Source: Rhodoferax lithotrophicus
Lineage (GTDB): Bacteria > Pseudomonadota > Gammaproteobacteria > Burkholderiales > Burkholderiaceae_C
Direction: 5' to 3'
Length of the DNA stretch: 64,000 bases
Assembly: GCF_019973615.1 (NCBI RefSeq)
Contig: NZ_AP024238.1
Span: forward strand, 434,001 to 498,000
Below, in pieces: positions 1-7,453 of this stretch. The first letter of the stretch is position 1, and every line of letters starts with the position of its first letter. The notes under the pieces were generated by a model that did not search any database, was not told the origin of the DNA, and saw only the letters and a list, made by a program, of their open reading frames with translations. Both the position numbers and the translations under genes were made by a program.

Positions 1-213
1 GCTGAACTCGCCGCACACTTTGCAGAAGCCTCCAGGATATCTGCCGACCAAGCCCTGAGCGACAGCCAACTTGATGCCGTGGCCGGTGGCGGCATCAGAA
101 GGGACGACATGATCCTGATCTCCATCTTCACCTTCGGTGTGGGCTGTGCCGTCATCAGCATCAAACAAGCAGCGGGTGCCCCCGGCGGCTTTGGTGACCA
201 GAAGTTTTGCTGA
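1..213 (+). CDS. Nif11-type lanthipeptide precursor (5' end off window)
   Basis: Only the last 70 codons are present, open from the first base in frame 1. They show the end of a Nif11-type leader (ALSDSQLDAVAGG) followed by a core rich in small hydrophobic residues. The core carries the motif SIFTFGVGC, a downstream Ser (CAVIS) and a C-terminal KFC. The leader end matches the complete precursors downstream, so this is a fifth copy of the same family. By analogy with class II lanthipeptides, Ser/Thr would be dehydrated and joined to the two Cys by the LanM at 1774-5127. The start codon and any upstream genes lie outside the window. Confidence 0.85.
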   Translation, partial: AELAAHFAEASRISADQALSDSQLDAVAGGGIRRDDMILISIFTFGVGCAVISIKQAAGAPGGFGDQKFC

Positions 214-310
214 TTTTTCCACGGCTTGAACAAAGCCTGTAACCCCTCTGGCAGGGCGGTTACTCCGCACACCACAGCCCGTCAAATTGAATCCTCTCCA
301 GGAGACTCCC

Positions 311-688
311 ATGTCTTTATCCGACCAAACCCTCACTGCCTTGCAAACCCTGATGGCACAAGACAGCGCCTTGCTGGCTCAAGTTCAGGGTGCTGAAGAG
401 ACGGCCCAGGCGGTCAGTTACATCGCCCAGGCCGCCGCACAAAAGGGCATCACCGTCAGCGCTGCCGAGCTGTCCGCGTATTTTGAAACACGCCGCCAGG
501 GCGCAAGCACGCAGGCGCTCAGTGATGAGCAACTTGAAGCGGTAGCCGGTGGGGTCTCGGATACCGACAAGCTGATCCTGCTGTCCGTCTTCACTTTGGG
601 CCTCGGTTGCATCGCCTTCAGCGCGGGTCAGGCGGTGGGTCACCCGGATAACCCGGAGCTCATCGGGATCAAGCAAAAATTCTGCTGA
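311..688 (+). CDS. Nif11-type lanthipeptide precursor
   Basis: A 125-residue precursor. The ATG at 311 follows CAGGAGA at 299-305; the TTG at 287 in the same frame is less likely. The first ~80 residues form a helical Nif11-like leader ending ALSDEQLEAVAGG. The ~44-residue core has SVFTLGLGC, a Ser four residues after that Cys, and a terminal KFC. Known for the family: the leader is bound by the LanM and removed after the double Gly. The two Cys and conserved Ser/Thr suggest two thioether rings (inference). It lies 97 nt after the partial first precursor and 43 nt before the next. Confidence 0.88.
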   Translation: MSLSDQTLTALQTLMAQDSALLAQVQGAEETAQAVSYIAQAAAQKGITVSAAELSAYFETRRQGASTQALSDEQLEAVAGGVSDTDKLILLSVFTLGLGCIAFSAGQAVGHPDNPELIGIKQKFC

Positions 689-731
689 AGTGGCGCATTG
701 CACAAGCGCTCAGCACCCCAAGGAAATCACC

Positions 732-1115
732 ATGTCACTGCCCGAAACCACGCTCACCCAGCTCCAAACCCTGCTGCAACAAGACCCCGCTTTGCGGGCC
801 AAAATTCAAGAAGCAGCGGATGCTGATCAGGCGGCCCGCCAGATGGCCGCCGCCGCTTCAGCCAACGGCATGGCCGTGAGTGAAGCTGATCTGAAGCGCT
901 ATTTTGCGCAAGCCAGCCAAGCCATCCCCAACCAGGCGCTCAGCGATGCACAACTGGATGCCGTGGCTGGCGGCTTTGGCTTTCAATACGATGCCATTGC
1001 CGAGAAGCGTTACTCCATCCTGATGATCCGCAACGACAGCAGTTGCGGAAATGCCAGCGAAAAGCCCTGGAAGGCCCCGAATTTTGATTGGTCGAACCCG
1101 CTCGGGCTCAAGTAA
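732..1115 (+). CDS. Nif11-type lanthipeptide precursor with divergent core
   Basis: A 127-residue precursor starting at the ATG at 732 behind AAGGAA (720-725). The leader is clearly homologous to its neighbours and ends ALSDAQLDAVAGG. The core is unrelated to the other four: it lacks the S-I-F-T-x-G-x-G-C motif, has one Cys in the string DSSCGNAS, and ends in a Trp/Pro/Asn-rich tail (WSNPLGLK) without a terminal Cys. At most one thioether ring can form. A conserved leader with an unrelated core is typical of leader-guided RiPP families served by one permissive synthetase. Confidence 0.85.
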   Translation: MSLPETTLTQLQTLLQQDPALRAKIQEAADADQAARQMAAAASANGMAVSEADLKRYFAQASQAIPNQALSDAQLDAVAGGFGFQYDAIAEKRYSILMIRNDSSCGNASEKPWKAPNFDWSNPLGLK

Positions 1116-1194
1116 TGTTTGAAGCTGGAGCCCTTAAGCCGCCCGTGCCTGCCCGTTGCCCTATTGAGCCATCGGATCACAATCAAAATTGAGA

Positions 1195-1212
1195 GCTGCC
1201 TGCGAAGGCAGC
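1195..1212. repeat. small hairpin inside the 265-nt gap between precursors 3 and 4
   Basis: GCTGCC-TGCGAA-GGCAGC forms a perfect 6-bp stem, followed by GCGTAAGCGCTGCAGG, which resembles a remnant of the dispersed AGCGCT repeat of this genome. No T-tract follows, so it is not a clear terminator; it could attenuate readthrough. Apart from this and the AGGAAA ribosome binding site before 1381, nothing else is recognisable between 1116 and 1380. Confidence 0.35.
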
Positions 1213-1380
1213 GTAAGCGCTGCAGGCCAATTGAATGACAAAAATAGGGCGCAGACCGGCAAGGCTATTGGTGCGGCCCAGCATCCACCCAACTTTTGAG
1301 CCTATTGGCCAAGGCGTAGCCGATGCGCGGCTGCGCGGACAGCTCTTTCAACAACTCGTCACCTCACCCAGGAAACCCCC

Positions 1381-1764
1381 ATGGCTTTATCCGACCAAAC
1401 CCTCAGCGCCCTGCAACAACTCATGGCACAAAACAATGAACTCGTGGCCCAGGTTCAGACCACGGACGATCCAGCGCAAGCTAGCGCCCTCATTGCCGAT
1501 GCGGCTGCAAAAAGCGGTATGGATGTGACTGCCTCTGAACTCGCCGCGTATTTTGAAGAGGCTGCGAAAACCTTAACAACGCAGGCTTTAAGCGACCAAC
1601 AACTGGAGGTTGTGGCGGGAGGTGTACCCAATGACGGCTTGAGTGATGACACCCGCATGATCTTGATCTCGATTTTTTCCTTGGGTACTGGCTGTGCCAC
1701 TGTCAGCCTTATTCAGGGGGTCTTTCATGACAACAGCGGGTTTGTCAACAAAAGATACTGCTGA
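1381..1764 (+). CDS. Nif11-type lanthipeptide precursor
   Basis: A 127-residue precursor with ATG at 1381 and CCAGGAAA just upstream. The leader ends ALSDQQLEVVAGG. The core contains SIFSLGTGC, a Ser four residues after the Cys, and a C-terminal RYC, so it belongs to the same core type as the first, second and fifth precursors. The stop codon is only 9 nt before the LanM start, so this gene and the synthetase are almost certainly on one transcript and may be translationally coupled; no strong ribosome binding site precedes lanM. Confidence 0.88.
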   Translation: MALSDQTLSALQQLMAQNNELVAQVQTTDDPAQASALIADAAAKSGMDVTASELAAYFEEAAKTLTTQALSDQQLEVVAGGVPNDGLSDDTRMILISIFSLGTGCATVSLIQGVFHDNSGFVNKRYC

Positions 1765-1773
1765 TTCCCAACG

Positions 1774-4700
1774 ATGCCCCCAACCAGCCCCAGCCCCATG
1801 CCCACCCCCATCCACAACCCAGCCCACCCCGATGCCGCGCCAGGCACGGCGGACACCGCCACCCTGATTGCCGACATCGCCCGGCGCAACAGTGGCCTCC
1901 AAGCAACGGCCATCCCGGCGGATCAGCGCCAGACCGAGCCCGCCGTGCGGCAACGCTGGCAACGCTGGTTGCGCTTTGGTGGCGGCTACAACTGGCGCAC
2001 CCTGCGCCGGCGCATGCGGGCCGAGGGCTTGCGCCCCAGCGCGGTCTACCAGCCGCGCGAACTGGCGGTATTACCAGCCTGGTGCGCCACGCTGGAGCGG
2101 CTGATGCGCCAGGCCAAAGCCTTGGGCCATACCCCCGAAAAGCTGGCCGAGGCCCTGCCCCCAGATTCCACCCACCTGCCCTTTGCCACCCTGCTGGCCC
2201 CCTGCCTGCTGGTGGCGCGGGAACGACTGGCCGCCAAGGGGCTGCAGCTCACACCCGAGCAACTGGCCCCCGATGCCCTGCACGGCATGGAGCGTGCCCT
2301 GCTGACCCGTCTGGCCGAGGTGGCGGGCGGCTGCCTGCTGGCCTTGTTCGCCCCGCGCAGCAAGGTCAATGCCATGATGCTGAGCCTGCTCGGTGGCGCT
2401 AATGCCCAGGCTCCCACCGGCCAATACCAGGCTTTTGTGCAAGACCAGTTGAACGACGGCTACGCCGAGCTGTTCCAGCGCTGGCCGGTGCTGGCGCGGC
2501 TGATGGCTTGCATCGTCGACGACTGGGCCGGCAGTTGCCATGAGTTCCTGAGCCGCCTGGCCACTGACCATGCCGGGCTGCGCCAACGCTTCTTCCCCGC
2601 CCTCCCCTCGGCTGCGGTCACAGCGGTCGATGCCACCCTGTCTGACCCGCACGCTGGTGGCCGCACGGTGGTCAAACTGAGCTTTGCCGATGGCACGCGC
2701 CTGGTCTACAAACCCCGCCCGATGGCGATGGAGGCCATCTTCAGCCAGGCGGTGGCCTGGTTGAATGCGCAGAGCGCAGAGCTTGGGCCCCAAGGTCCCG
2801 GCCACCGGGTGGCCCAGGTCTGGGCCCAGCAGGACTACGGCTGGATGGAGTGGATTGAGGTCCAGCCCATGGCTTCTGAGGATGCCCACGCCTACCACTG
2901 GCGCATGGGCAGTTTGCTGGGGCTGTTTCGCGCCCTCAACGGGGCCGACATGCATCTGGAAAACATCGTCGCCGCCGGGGCGCAGCCGGTGTTTATTGAT
3001 GTGGAATGTTTGCTGCACCCCTCGTCGCGCCCGCTGCTAGAAATGCCCGCCGTGGCGCGTGACGAAGGCTGGCTCACCCCGCGTGCCGTGTTGCACATGG
3101 GGGTGATGCCGTTTTATGGCTTCTCCAAGAACAACCTGCCGCATAACATGGGGGCGATTGGTGGCCCACCCTCGGGAGGCGGGCCTGAAGTGCCGCAGTT
3201 TGTACATGCCAATTCCGACTGGATGGCGCTGCAATGGGTGGTGCAACCGCTGACCACCCACCATTACCCGCGCACCGCGCAGGGCTGGTGCAATTCCCTG
3301 CTGCACGGCCAGGCCATGGCGGCAGGTTTTCGTGACACCATGGGCCAGGTGCTGGCCCAGCGTGACTGGCTGCTCGACAGTGCCGACAGTCCGCTGGCTG
3401 GTTTGCGCACCGCTTGCGGAAGGCATCTGGCCCGCACCACCTGGAACTACGGCACCTTGCTGCGCGGCGCGGTGGCCCCCGAGTCACTCACCGACGGTGT
3501 CATGTTTGACCTGACCTTTGAGCCGCTGCACCGCCACATGGCCTTGTTCTCCGACGGCTTTCGCGCCATGGCCCCGGCCGAGCGTGAAGATTTGCGTCAG
3601 CTCGATGTGCCACGTTTTGGTTTTGCCGCAGACAGCTTGCAACTGCTCGATGCACGTGGCCGGGCGCTTGGCCCAATGCACGACATCCCGCCTTATGCCG
3701 CCACCGCCGCCAGCTTGCGTGCGCTCACAGCGCAGCAAATCGAGTGGGAAGCCAATGTGCTGGAGCGTGCCCTGTGGCCCGAAGACGGCAGCGCCGCCAT
3801 CGGTGTGCAGGCCTGCGCCGACAAGTTGCTGGCACGCCGCCTGTCTGCCCCAAATGGCCAGACGCTGTGGCTGGGCCTGGGTGATGCCGGTGAGGGGCTG
3901 ACAGTGCGCCCGATTGAACTCGGTCTGTACGCCGGTGTGTCGGGCGTGGCCCTGGCGCTGGCCGCTGCCGGGCATGCCAGCGCTGACAAAAGCTTGAGCC
4001 AGCTGGCCAACCAGACCTTGATGAGTGCCCTGGATCAGTTGCCCGCCACCGCACGTGGTGATGCTGCCGTGGACACCCGCAGCCTGGAGAAAGCCTTCTA
4101 CGCCGGCCTGCCAGGCATTGGGCTGGATCAGGGGGCAGCCGGCATTTTGTTTGCCCTGGATCAGTGCGCCAGCTTGAGTGGTGATGCCGCGTTGCACTGC
4201 CGGGTGGAGCACCTGGCTCGCCATTGGGTGTCTGGCCCACGCTTGCAGGTGCTGCTCCAACCCGGCCATCATTTTGATTATTTGAATGGTGTGGCCGGTT
4301 TGCTGCTGGTGCTGCTGAACCTGGACGGAAGTGCGGGTGCACGGCAACAGTTTCTGGCCGATGCGCAACGCTGTGGCGACCATTTGCTGCAACACGCGCG
4401 GCGCACCGAGCAGGGCCTGGTGTGGGCCAAACCCGGCGCACACGGGCTCAGTGGCCTGTCGCACGGCGGGGCTGGTTTTGCCGTGGCCCTGGTGGCGCTG
4501 TACCGCGCCACCGGTCACCGACCGTACCGCGATGCCGCCTTTGCTGCGCTGGCCCATGAAGCCACGTTGTTCAACCCGGCCGTGGGCAACTGGCGCGATA
4601 TGCGCGGCTTCACCGGGCATGATGTAAGCACGGTGCAGCACTGTGGCTGCTCCTGGTGTCACGGCGCACCGGGCATTGCCCTGGGCCGGGCGGCGGTCAT

Positions 4701-5127
4701 TCGGATGCTGGCCGACGAGCTGACCAGCACCGAGTACCGCCAACTCCGTAGCGACCTGGAGGTGGCGCTAGCGACCACCCGCCAGTCGCTGGCTGACCTG
4801 GAGGCCCCGGCCATCGACGATTTGTGCTGTGGCGCGGTCGGGCGCATGGACATCCTGCTGGAGTGCGGGCGTTTGCTGGGCCAGGCCGAGTGGGTGGATT
4901 TTGCCCGCCAGCAAGCCCAAGCGCGACTGGCCCGCTGGACGGCAGAGCCGAACGGCACTTCCTTGCATTACTGGTTCAGCGGCAAGAACATGGCCGGGGC
5001 TGACCTGTCGCTGTTCAAAGGTATTGCCAGCCTGACCTACTTGCAGGCCCGCCTGGCAGCGCCGGACAGTGTGCCCTGTGTGCTGCTGCCGTATCACATC
5101 CCGGGTGGTGTGTTGCCGTTGTGGTAA
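1774..5127 (+). CDS. lanM: Class II lanthipeptide synthetase (LanM), CCG-type cyclase
   Basis: A 1117-residue bifunctional synthetase that dehydrates Ser/Thr of the precursors and adds Cys thiols to form (methyl)lanthionine. The N-terminal ~600 residues are a DUF4135 dehydratase with kinase-like residues: KPRPM (Lys313), the D-M-H-L-E-N segment (Asp392, His394, Asn397) and DVE (Asp409, Glu411). The C-terminal ~400 residues are a LanC-like cyclase with LSHGGAG (His897), WCHG (Cys962) and D-L-C-C-G (Cys1018, Cys1019). Ordinary LanM proteins have Cys-His-Gly at the last position; the Cys-Cys-Gly form is the ProcM variant linked to high substrate tolerance (established). Extra cysteines 957 and 959 precede the WCHG motif. 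The ATG at 1798 is an alternative start. Confidence 0.93.
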   Translation: MPPTSPSPMPTPIHNPAHPDAAPGTADTATLIADIARRNSGLQATAIPADQRQTEPAVRQRWQRWLRFGGGYNWRTLRRRMRAEGLRPSAVYQPRELAVLPAWCATLERLMRQAKALGHTPEKLAEALPPDSTHLPFATLLAPCLLVARERLAAKGLQLTPEQLAPDALHGMERALLTRLAEVAGGCLLALFAPRSKVNAMMLSLLGGANAQAPTGQYQAFVQDQLNDGYAELFQRWPVLARLMACIVDDWAGSCHEFLSRLATDHAGLRQRFFPALPSAAVTAVDATLSDPHAGGRTVVKLSFADGTRLVYKPRPMAMEAIFSQAVAWLNAQSAELGPQGPGHRVAQVWAQQDYGWMEWIEVQPMASEDAHAYHWRMGSLLGLFRALNGADMHLENIVAAGAQPVFIDVECLLHPSSRPLLEMPAVARDEGWLTPRAVLHMGVMPFYGFSKNNLPHNMGAIGGPPSGGGPEVPQFVHANSDWMALQWVVQPLTTHHYPRTAQGWCNSLLHGQAMAAGFRDTMGQVLAQRDWLLDSADSPLAGLRTACGRHLARTTWNYGTLLRGAVAPESLTDGVMFDLTFEPLHRHMALFSDGFRAMAPAEREDLRQLDVPRFGFAADSLQLLDARGRALGPMHDIPPYAATAASLRALTAQQIEWEANVLERALWPEDGSAAIGVQACADKLLARRLSAPNGQTLWLGLGDAGEGLTVRPIELGLYAGVSGVALALAAAGHASADKSLSQLANQTLMSALDQLPATARGDAAVDTRSLEKAFYAGLPGIGLDQGAAGILFALDQCASLSGDAALHCRVEHLARHWVSGPRLQVLLQPGHHFDYLNGVAGLLLVLLNLDGSAGARQQFLADAQRCGDHLLQHARRTEQGLVWAKPGAHGLSGLSHGGAGFAVALVALYRATGHRPYRDAAFAALAHEATLFNPAVGNWRDMRGFTGHDVSTVQHCGCSWCHGAPGIALGRAAVIRMLADELTSTEYRQLRSDLEVALATTRQSLADLEAPAIDDLCCGAVGRMDILLECGRLLGQAEWVDFARQQAQARLARWTAEPNGTSLHYWFSGKNMAGADLSLFKGIASLTYLQARLAAPDSVPCVLLPYHIPGGVLPLW

Positions 5128-5131
5128 ATGC

Positions 5132-5190
5132 TATGTTATTAATAGCTGTTTACGCTTTTGTAATAAGCGCTACAGCCTGATTTGTGATAG
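5132..5190. repeat. dispersed AGCGCT-type intergenic repeat
   Basis: Immediately downstream of lanM: AATAGCTGTTTACGCTTTTG followed by TAATAAGCGCTACAGCCTGA. The same pattern (AATAGCT, then GCGCTT, 5-8 nt, AAGCGCTAcaG, then a TTTTT/TATAA tail) recurs near 5601, 10589, 19045, 26320, 43345, 47836, 48765 and 50465 in either orientation. It is a short imperfect palindrome and could act as a transcript-end structure. Function unknown. Confidence 0.6.
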
Positions 5191-5272
5191 ATTTTTTTTG
5201 CAACCATACCTCTGGTCGATCGGGTCAGCTGCAGGTGCCATTCGGCATCTAGGATGTGTTGATTTTTGTAAT

Positions 5273-5588
5273 CCCCCCCCTATCCCCCAACCCCTTTCCA
5301 CCCCCGCCGGGGCGGAAAGGGGAGCCAACAGCCGTATTTGGCCGCGTCTTTAAAGGGAGGCCAGACAACGCTTTGGCCAACGGGGCTGAATGAGGACGCG
5401 GTGCGCCTGCGCTGATAGACCCTTTGTCAACGCTCCCGTGCACAGGTTGACCTTGGCTGGTGTGCACCGACACCGCCGCGTTGGCCGTTCGCTTTGAATG
5501 TGATCAGTTCAAACACGCGGCCAAATACGGCTGTTAGCTCCCTCTTCCGCCCGGCGGGGCGGGAGAGGGCGGGGGGAGTGAGTGGGGG
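5273..5588. repeat. long inverted-repeat element between lanM and the last precursor
   Basis: Left arm 5273-5347 and right arm 5515-5588 are inverted copies. Both carry the core GCCGTATTTGGCCGCGT and, at the outer side, C- or G-rich tracts containing CCGCCGGGGCGG-like palindromes. They flank about 165 bp of unique sequence with no convincing reading frame. No transposase and no clear target duplication were seen. It resembles a non-autonomous MITE-like or REP-type intergenic element. It separates the fifth precursor from lanM. Confidence 0.7.
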
Positions 5589-5600
5589 AAACCTGCAATA

Positions 5601-5660
5601 CTATGAATTCAATAGCTGTCAGCGCAATCCAGACAAGCGCTACAAGCTAAAAAAGCATTT
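5601..5660. repeat. dispersed AGCGCT-type intergenic repeat
   Basis: Contains AATAGCTGTCAGCGCAATCC and then AGACAAGCGCTACAAGCTAA, a second copy of the dispersed repeat beside the long inverted-repeat element, upstream of the fifth precursor. Confidence 0.5.
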
Positions 5661-5685
5661 AAAAATCAAGTGAGAACAAGATTCT

Positions 5686-5709
5686 GGAACCAATTCCTGA
5701 AAGCCGTTA
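5686..5709 (+). promoter_or_regulatory. possible ECF-type promoter upstream of precursor 5
   Basis: GGAAC at 5686-5690 and CGTTA at 5705-5709 resemble the -35 and -10 elements of ECF sigma factors, but the 14-bp spacer is short compared with the usual 15-17 bp. An ECF sigma gene lies 700 bp away, which is why the site is listed. The same pair was not found upstream of the other precursors. Weak. Confidence 0.2.
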
Positions 5710-5775
5710 CTGATGCAATGGAGACCGCACTCAAGCGCTCACCGCTTTCGTAACCCACAGACACCGGAGTTCCCC

Positions 5776-6144
5776 ATGTCCCTATCCGCAAACACCCAAC
5801 AACAACTGCAAACGTTGATGCAACAAGACCCGGCCCTGGTGGCCAAGGTGCATGGCACCAACGATGCGGCCCAAGCGGCGGCCTTCATTGCCGAGGCTGC
5901 AGCGCAAAACGGCATTGAGGTCAGTGCCGCCGCACTCGCGGCGCATTTTGAAGAGTCCTCCAAGGCCAGTGCCAACCAGGCTTTGAGTGATGAGCAGCTT
6001 GAAGCTGTGGCGGGTGGTGCGGGTGTGGTTGATGCCATCTTCATGTCCATCTTCACGCTGGGCATCGGCTGTGTGGTGGTGAGTGTGCAGACCAGCAATG
6101 AAAACGTGAAAAACGGCAAACCCTGGGTGTGCAACTTCGGCTGA
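5776..6144 (+). CDS. Nif11-type lanthipeptide precursor
   Basis: A 122-residue precursor; the ATG at 5776 follows ACCGGAG. The leader ends ALSDEQLEAVAGG. The core contains SIFTLGIGC with a Ser four residues after the Cys; its second Cys is near but not at the C terminus (WVCNFG), unlike copies 1, 2 and 4. It is the only precursor downstream of lanM and is separated from it by the inverted-repeat element, so it probably has its own promoter. Two hairpins follow its stop. Confidence 0.88.
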   Translation: MSLSANTQQQLQTLMQQDPALVAKVHGTNDAAQAAAFIAEAAAQNGIEVSAAALAAHFEESSKASANQALSDEQLEAVAGGAGVVDAIFMSIFTLGIGCVVVSVQTSNENVKNGKPWVCNFG

Positions 6145-6154
6145 GTGTGCATGA

Positions 6155-6200
6155 GGGCCTGTCTTCCCGACAGGCCCGCGTGGAGCCCGCTTCACGCGGG
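6155..6200. terminator. pair of hairpins between convergent genes
   Basis: GGGCCTGTC-ttccc-GACAGGCCC (6155-6177) is a perfect 9-bp stem with a 5-nt loop. CCCGCGTG-(10 nt)-CACGCGGG (6175-6200) is a second 8-bp stem overlapping its end. They sit between the convergent ends of the last precursor (6144) and the anti-sigma-like gene (6216), so a bidirectional terminator is likely, although neither stem has a long T-tract. Confidence 0.6.
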
Positions 6201-6215
6201 GAAATCAGTGTCGGG

Positions 6216-6800
6216 TCAGGGTTTCGCTTGGGCCCACAGGCGTTCCAGCATTTTCTGACTGCTGAACGCCTGGCCGGCGGCGGCCACCTGATCGAGTTGG
6301 GCATCACTGAGTTCGTCATTGGCTGAGCCGGTATGCAGCAACTCGGTGACCTGCGTGGCCTGGAACTGGTAGCCGTTGGCCTGGCCGAGCTGCACATACA
6401 GCTCAACAAAAGCGGCCTCATTGGCGGCTTCGGCCAGTTTGAGGCGCAGCCTGGCATCCTGCGCCACCTGCTGTCCAAAGTGGTGGAGTTGATCGGTTGG
6501 GGCAGTGCTTGGCGGGTTGGCTTGTTGCAGATTGAGTTGGTGCATCAGCGCATGATGGAAGTCTTCCCCCAGCTCGGCATCCTCATAGGGGCGACACAGT
6601 GCTTTTAAAGTGACCTCGATCTCGGCCAGTTCACCCATGGCCAGTCGGCACCCGTCGCAGCGCGCCAGGTGGGCGTACATCACACAGGTTTCGGCATGGG
6701 ACAGGTCGCCTTCCAGACCCCGGCTGAGCAAGTGCAGAACGTGATCACAGGTAACAGGTGTGATGGGCATGTGGGTGGCGGTGTTGTTGTTGGACTCCAT
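6216..6800 (-). CDS. Anti-sigma-like zinc-finger protein with a C-terminal Nif11 leader-like domain
   Basis: 194 residues from the ATG at 6800; a GTG at 6836 would add 12 residues and leave 26 nt to the sigma gene. Residues 15-65 form a zf-HC2-type anti-sigma domain with Cys18 and the motif His44-x3-Cys48-x2-Cys51. There is no transmembrane segment, so a soluble anti-sigma or zinc-sensing factor is expected. Residues ~109-177 align without gaps to the precursor leaders: QQVAQDARLRLKLAEAA matches their early helix and ELSDAQLDQVAAAG matches ELSDEQLEAVAGG, with the double Gly replaced by Ala-Ala-Gly. The last ~17 residues replace the core. The fusion suggests that the protein is bound by LanM, or competes with precursors, and couples this to sigma activity (inference). 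Confidence 0.8.
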   Translation of the reverse strand: MESNNNTATHMPITPVTCDHVLHLLSRGLEGDLSHAETCVMYAHLARCDGCRLAMGELAEIEVTLKALCRPYEDAELGEDFHHALMHQLNLQQANPPSTAPTDQLHHFGQQVAQDARLRLKLAEAANEAAFVELYVQLGQANGYQFQATQVTELLHTGSANDELSDAQLDQVAAAGQAFSSQKMLERLWAQAKP

Positions 6801-6862
6801 GGAACATGGGTAACCGTTTTCCGCAAAAGGTTGCACAAAATTCCAGAATTATCCAATGGCGC

Positions 6863-7444
6863 TCAAAGCGCCGGTGCAGTCTCTGACAGGAGTTCACGCA
6901 GCCGCTGCCGTGCGCGGCTTACCTTGCTTTTGACAGACCCAACCGGCATGGCCAGGGTTTGAGCCACTTCCTCGTAGGACAAGCCCTCCATGCCCACCAG
7001 CACAAGGCAGTCGCGCATGTCGCCCGGCAAAGCGGCCAGTGCGTCGGACATGGCGCTGAGGGCCTGGCGATCTTCCAGTGCATGCAGCGGGTCACCTTGT
7101 GAATGGCCACCGGCGGCAAAGCCATCGTCTTCATACTCCACAAAAGTGACCGAAGGCGCGCGATTGACATGGTTGCGGGCCAGATTCAGCGCAATGCCGG
7201 TCAGCCAGGTGGAAAAACGTGAGTGCCCGTTAAATGATCCGATGCAGCGGTAGCCTTGCAGCAAGGCCTCCTGGGTGATGTCCCGTGCGTCAGCCGTTGA
7301 CCTCACGTATTTCAAGACAAAGCGGTAGAGCCTGGTCTGGTGTGCCAGCGCCAGTTTTCCGTAGGCTTGGGTGTTGCCCGCTTGCGCCAAAGTGACCCAA
7401 TACGCGTCATCACTGGCTTGTTCTAAGTGGAAATCTCTGTTCAC
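6863..7444 (-). CDS. ECF-family RNA polymerase sigma factor
   Basis: 193 residues from a GTG at 7444. Sigma region 2 spans about residues 25-95 (LYRFVLKYVRSTADARDITQEA, split by a short variable stretch before FSTWLTGIALNLARNHV). Region 4 spans about 130-185 and contains LPGDMRDCLVLVGMEGLSYE and a helix-turn-helix ending VGSVKSKVSRARQRLRELL. Length and layout are those of a minimal ECF factor. It lies 9 nt after the LuxR-type gene and just before the zinc-finger protein, so the three form one operon. Its targets are unknown; the adjacent lanthipeptide genes are the obvious candidates. Confidence 0.9.
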   Translation of the reverse strand: MNRDFHLEQASDDAYWVTLAQAGNTQAYGKLALAHQTRLYRFVLKYVRSTADARDITQEALLQGYRCIGSFNGHSRFSTWLTGIALNLARNHVNRAPSVTFVEYEDDGFAAGGHSQGDPLHALEDRQALSAMSDALAALPGDMRDCLVLVGMEGLSYEEVAQTLAMPVGSVKSKVSRARQRLRELLSETAPAL

Positions 7445-7453
7445 GGTATGGCT

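Noticed and set aside
1235..1528. 97-codon plus-strand frame
   Set aside because: Runs out of frame into the fourth precursor and has no leader or signal features.
3484..4743. 419-codon open frame on the minus strand
   Set aside because: Lies wholly within lanM, which has clear domains and catalytic motifs; no ribosome binding site or homology.
5249..5473. 74-codon minus-strand frame in the lanM downstream gap
   Set aside because: It coincides with the inverted-repeat element; similar frames would arise in every copy of that element, and it has no ribosome binding site.
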